From IMG/VR virus record IMGVR_UViG_3300042892_004472, positions 1 to 46,391 of that record: DNA of 46,391 nucleotides. One strand, given 5' to 3'. Below the pieces are notes generated by a model, which worked only from the letters and a program-made list of their open reading frames with translations, made no database searches and had not been told where the DNA came from. The position numbers and the translations under genes were made by a program. Below are positions 45,227-46,391 of this stretch, one piece after another (within the stretch, counting starts at the first letter, position 1; the number at the start of each line of letters is the position of its first letter). Source of the DNA: a virus.

Positions 45227-46327
45227 TTATAGCTCCGGTAGTTGTTCGTAGTCCAGGTCAGACGACATCACGCCAATGACATAATTTGTGCTTTCATTTT
45301 CTTGCAAAGCTGTCTGCTTGTTGGCTGTGTTTGTATGCTTGTTGAACCAAGGTATAGGTGTGCTACGAGGTGCAGGCTCTTGATACTTGATACCAATTTC
45401 TTTCAGTGCGCCCACGGCTGTGTAGTCCACAAAGTCTTTGAGAATGTTGGCGTTGAGACCAATCACCGGTCCTTGATTGAACAGGTAATCTGCCCAGGCT
45501 TTTTCTTCACGAATAACATCCAGATACATTTGATACACTTCGGCTTCGCATTCTTGCTTGGCTCGGGCAAAGCGTGGATCTTCTTTGACCACCTGATTGA
45601 TGATCCAGGCTGTCCAGTCCTTGTGTAGAATTTCGTCTTGCAGTATCAAGCTGATGATATTGCCATTGCCAATGAAGATTCTGTTCTCAACCATGGCCAA
45701 GCTGGTGGCAAAGCTGACCATAAAGCGAAACGCTTCCAGACCGTAGCTGGCATTGAGTGCTAACCAGATGGCTTTGATGTGTTCATATTCGTCAAAATCT
45801 TCTTGTAGTTCTTTGCGGCAGTTGATCATGTGCAGGCGATCATAATACAGGCCAATTGTACTGGCCATTTCAACAATTTCTTTTGTGTCATGGATTGTGC
45901 TGAACACATCCTTGGGCACATTGTAGATGTTACGGATGATGTGACTGTAACTTCTACTGTGAATGTTGGTTTCAAAGAATCCCCAGTTGTACATCAAGGC
46001 TTCTAATTCAGGAATTGATACCACAGGGGTAAACACCTGTGTAGGGCCTCGGCCTTGCAAACTATCCAGGGCTGTTTGACGCAGCAGGTTGCTGGTAAAG
46101 ATATGTTTTACTGTGCTGCTGGCTTCCTTGAAGTCGTTGGCATCCTTGGTCAGGCTCACTTCCTCAGGCACCCAGAAGAATCCGCGAGCCTCTTGTTCAA
46201 ATTTTACAATTTTGTTGTATTTGACTTCTTCAAACCGTTGAATGGTCACAGGACCAGCAGGGTCAAGAAACATCTTGCGATTGAGATAATCTGTTTTTGT
46301 TTTTAAGTTGTATTGCGATTGGCTCAT
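45227..46327 (-). CDS. nrdB: ribonucleoside-diphosphate reductase class Ia small subunit
   Basis: 366 aa from ATG 46327; a TTG 21 bp upstream is possible. Di-iron ligands visible: Glu/His in 'ELEALMYNWGFFETNIHSRSY', Glu in 'LNASYGLEAFRF', Glu-x2-His in 'LQDEILHKDW'; the radical Tyr is in 'SRSYSHI'. The C-terminal tail (DYEQLPEL), which docks to NrdA, is intact. Provides dNTPs for phage DNA synthesis. nrdA should lie upstream, outside the window. Confidence 0.95.
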   Translation of the reverse strand: MSQSQYNLKTKTDYLNRKMFLDPAGPVTIQRFEEVKYNKIVKFEQEARGFFWVPEEVSLTKDANDFKEASSTVKHIFTSNLLRQTALDSLQGRGPTQVFTPVVSIPELEALMYNWGFFETNIHSRSYSHIIRNIYNVPKDVFSTIHDTKEIVEMASTIGLYYDRLHMINCRKELQEDFDEYEHIKAIWLALNASYGLEAFRFMVSFATSLAMVENRIFIGNGNIISLILQDEILHKDWTAWIINQVVKEDPRFARAKQECEAEVYQMYLDVIREEKAWADYLFNQGPVIGLNANILKDFVDYTAVGALKEIGIKYQEPAPRSTPIPWFNKHTNTANKQTALQENESTNYVIGVMSSDLDYEQLPEL

Positions 46328-46328
46328 T

Positions 46329-46391
46329 TTAATATTTTCCTGATGCAAGTACTATCTTGCAAATATGTTCTAGTCTCTCTATGTGCTCGTA
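46329..46391 (-). CDS. 3' end of an upstream ORF, partial
   Basis: On the minus strand a frame is open from the window edge to a TAA at 46331-46329, giving YEHIERLEHICKIVLASGKY. It ends 1 nt before the nrdB ATG, as expected for a preceding gene of the operon. Too short to identify; it does not look like the C-terminus of a class Ia NrdA, which usually ends in a Cys pair. Confidence 0.4.
   Translation of the reverse strand, partial: YEHIERLEHICKIVLASGKY

Overview
The window is part of a large T4-like (myovirus-type) bacteriophage genome, probably from an aquatic bacterium. Evidence: a PAAR spike-tip protein next to a large virion protein, T4-type small genes (DNA ligase, glutaredoxin, class Ia NrdB), a tail-fibre-like gene, many short overlapping genes on one strand, and two perfect T4-late-type TATAAATA boxes (31678-31685, 34679-34686, minus strand). 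I saw no rRNA, tRNA, integrase, transposase or CRISPR array. The host is inferred, with modest confidence, to be a Gram-negative proteobacterium: the phage carries a phasin-like protein, an entericidin-like lipoprotein, lipobox lipoproteins and two Pho-box-like promoters. No stretch over 300 bp lacks a gene.

Layout. 1-712: end of a plus-strand LamG-like gene and a bidirectional terminator. 723-6440: minus-strand block of small genes built from a repeated promoter/leader/ribosome-site cassette, ending with clpP. 6504-8105: lone plus-strand 533-aa gene. 8096-11816: second ClpP-like protease, two exported proteins, an FkbM methyltransferase and a phasin-like protein, separated by a duplicated terminator-plus-promoter element. 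11971-18625: tiny genes, a plus-strand Ala/Lys-rich protein, UvdE, tail-fibre genes, amidinotransferase, 2OG oxygenase and UDP-glucose dehydrogenase. 18629-24786: plus-strand island with a glycosyltransferase-like gene, pstS, ahpC-SGNH-ahpD, then plcP-agt. 24789-29955: minus-strand cluster of a fatty-acid desaturase and membrane/exported proteins. 29982-30770: metallophosphoesterase. 30778-34672: clpS, hsp20, clpX and a membrane protein. 34691-41951: conserved small phage genes, DNA ligase and more promoter cassettes. 42013-46391: virion protein, PAAR, glutaredoxin, nrdB.

The most striking system is an apparent phosphate-starvation programme. pstS and a plcP-agt pair each sit behind a 7-4-7 direct repeat that looks like a PhoB box (19949-19966, 22820-22837). 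PlcP (a phospholipase C of the metallophosphoesterase superfamily) plus Agt (a GT4 glycosyltransferase) is the known bacterial route for replacing phospholipids by glycolipids when phosphate is scarce. The phage also encodes a UDP-glucose 6-dehydrogenase, which could make UDP-glucuronate for Agt, and an acyl desaturase gene convergent with agt. Together these suggest that the phage strips phosphate from host membrane lipids and imports phosphate while preserving the membrane. A second theme is proteostasis: ClpX, ClpP, a divergent ClpP-like protease, ClpS and Hsp20. A third is an apparently intact mycobacterial-type AhpC/AhpD peroxide defence pair.
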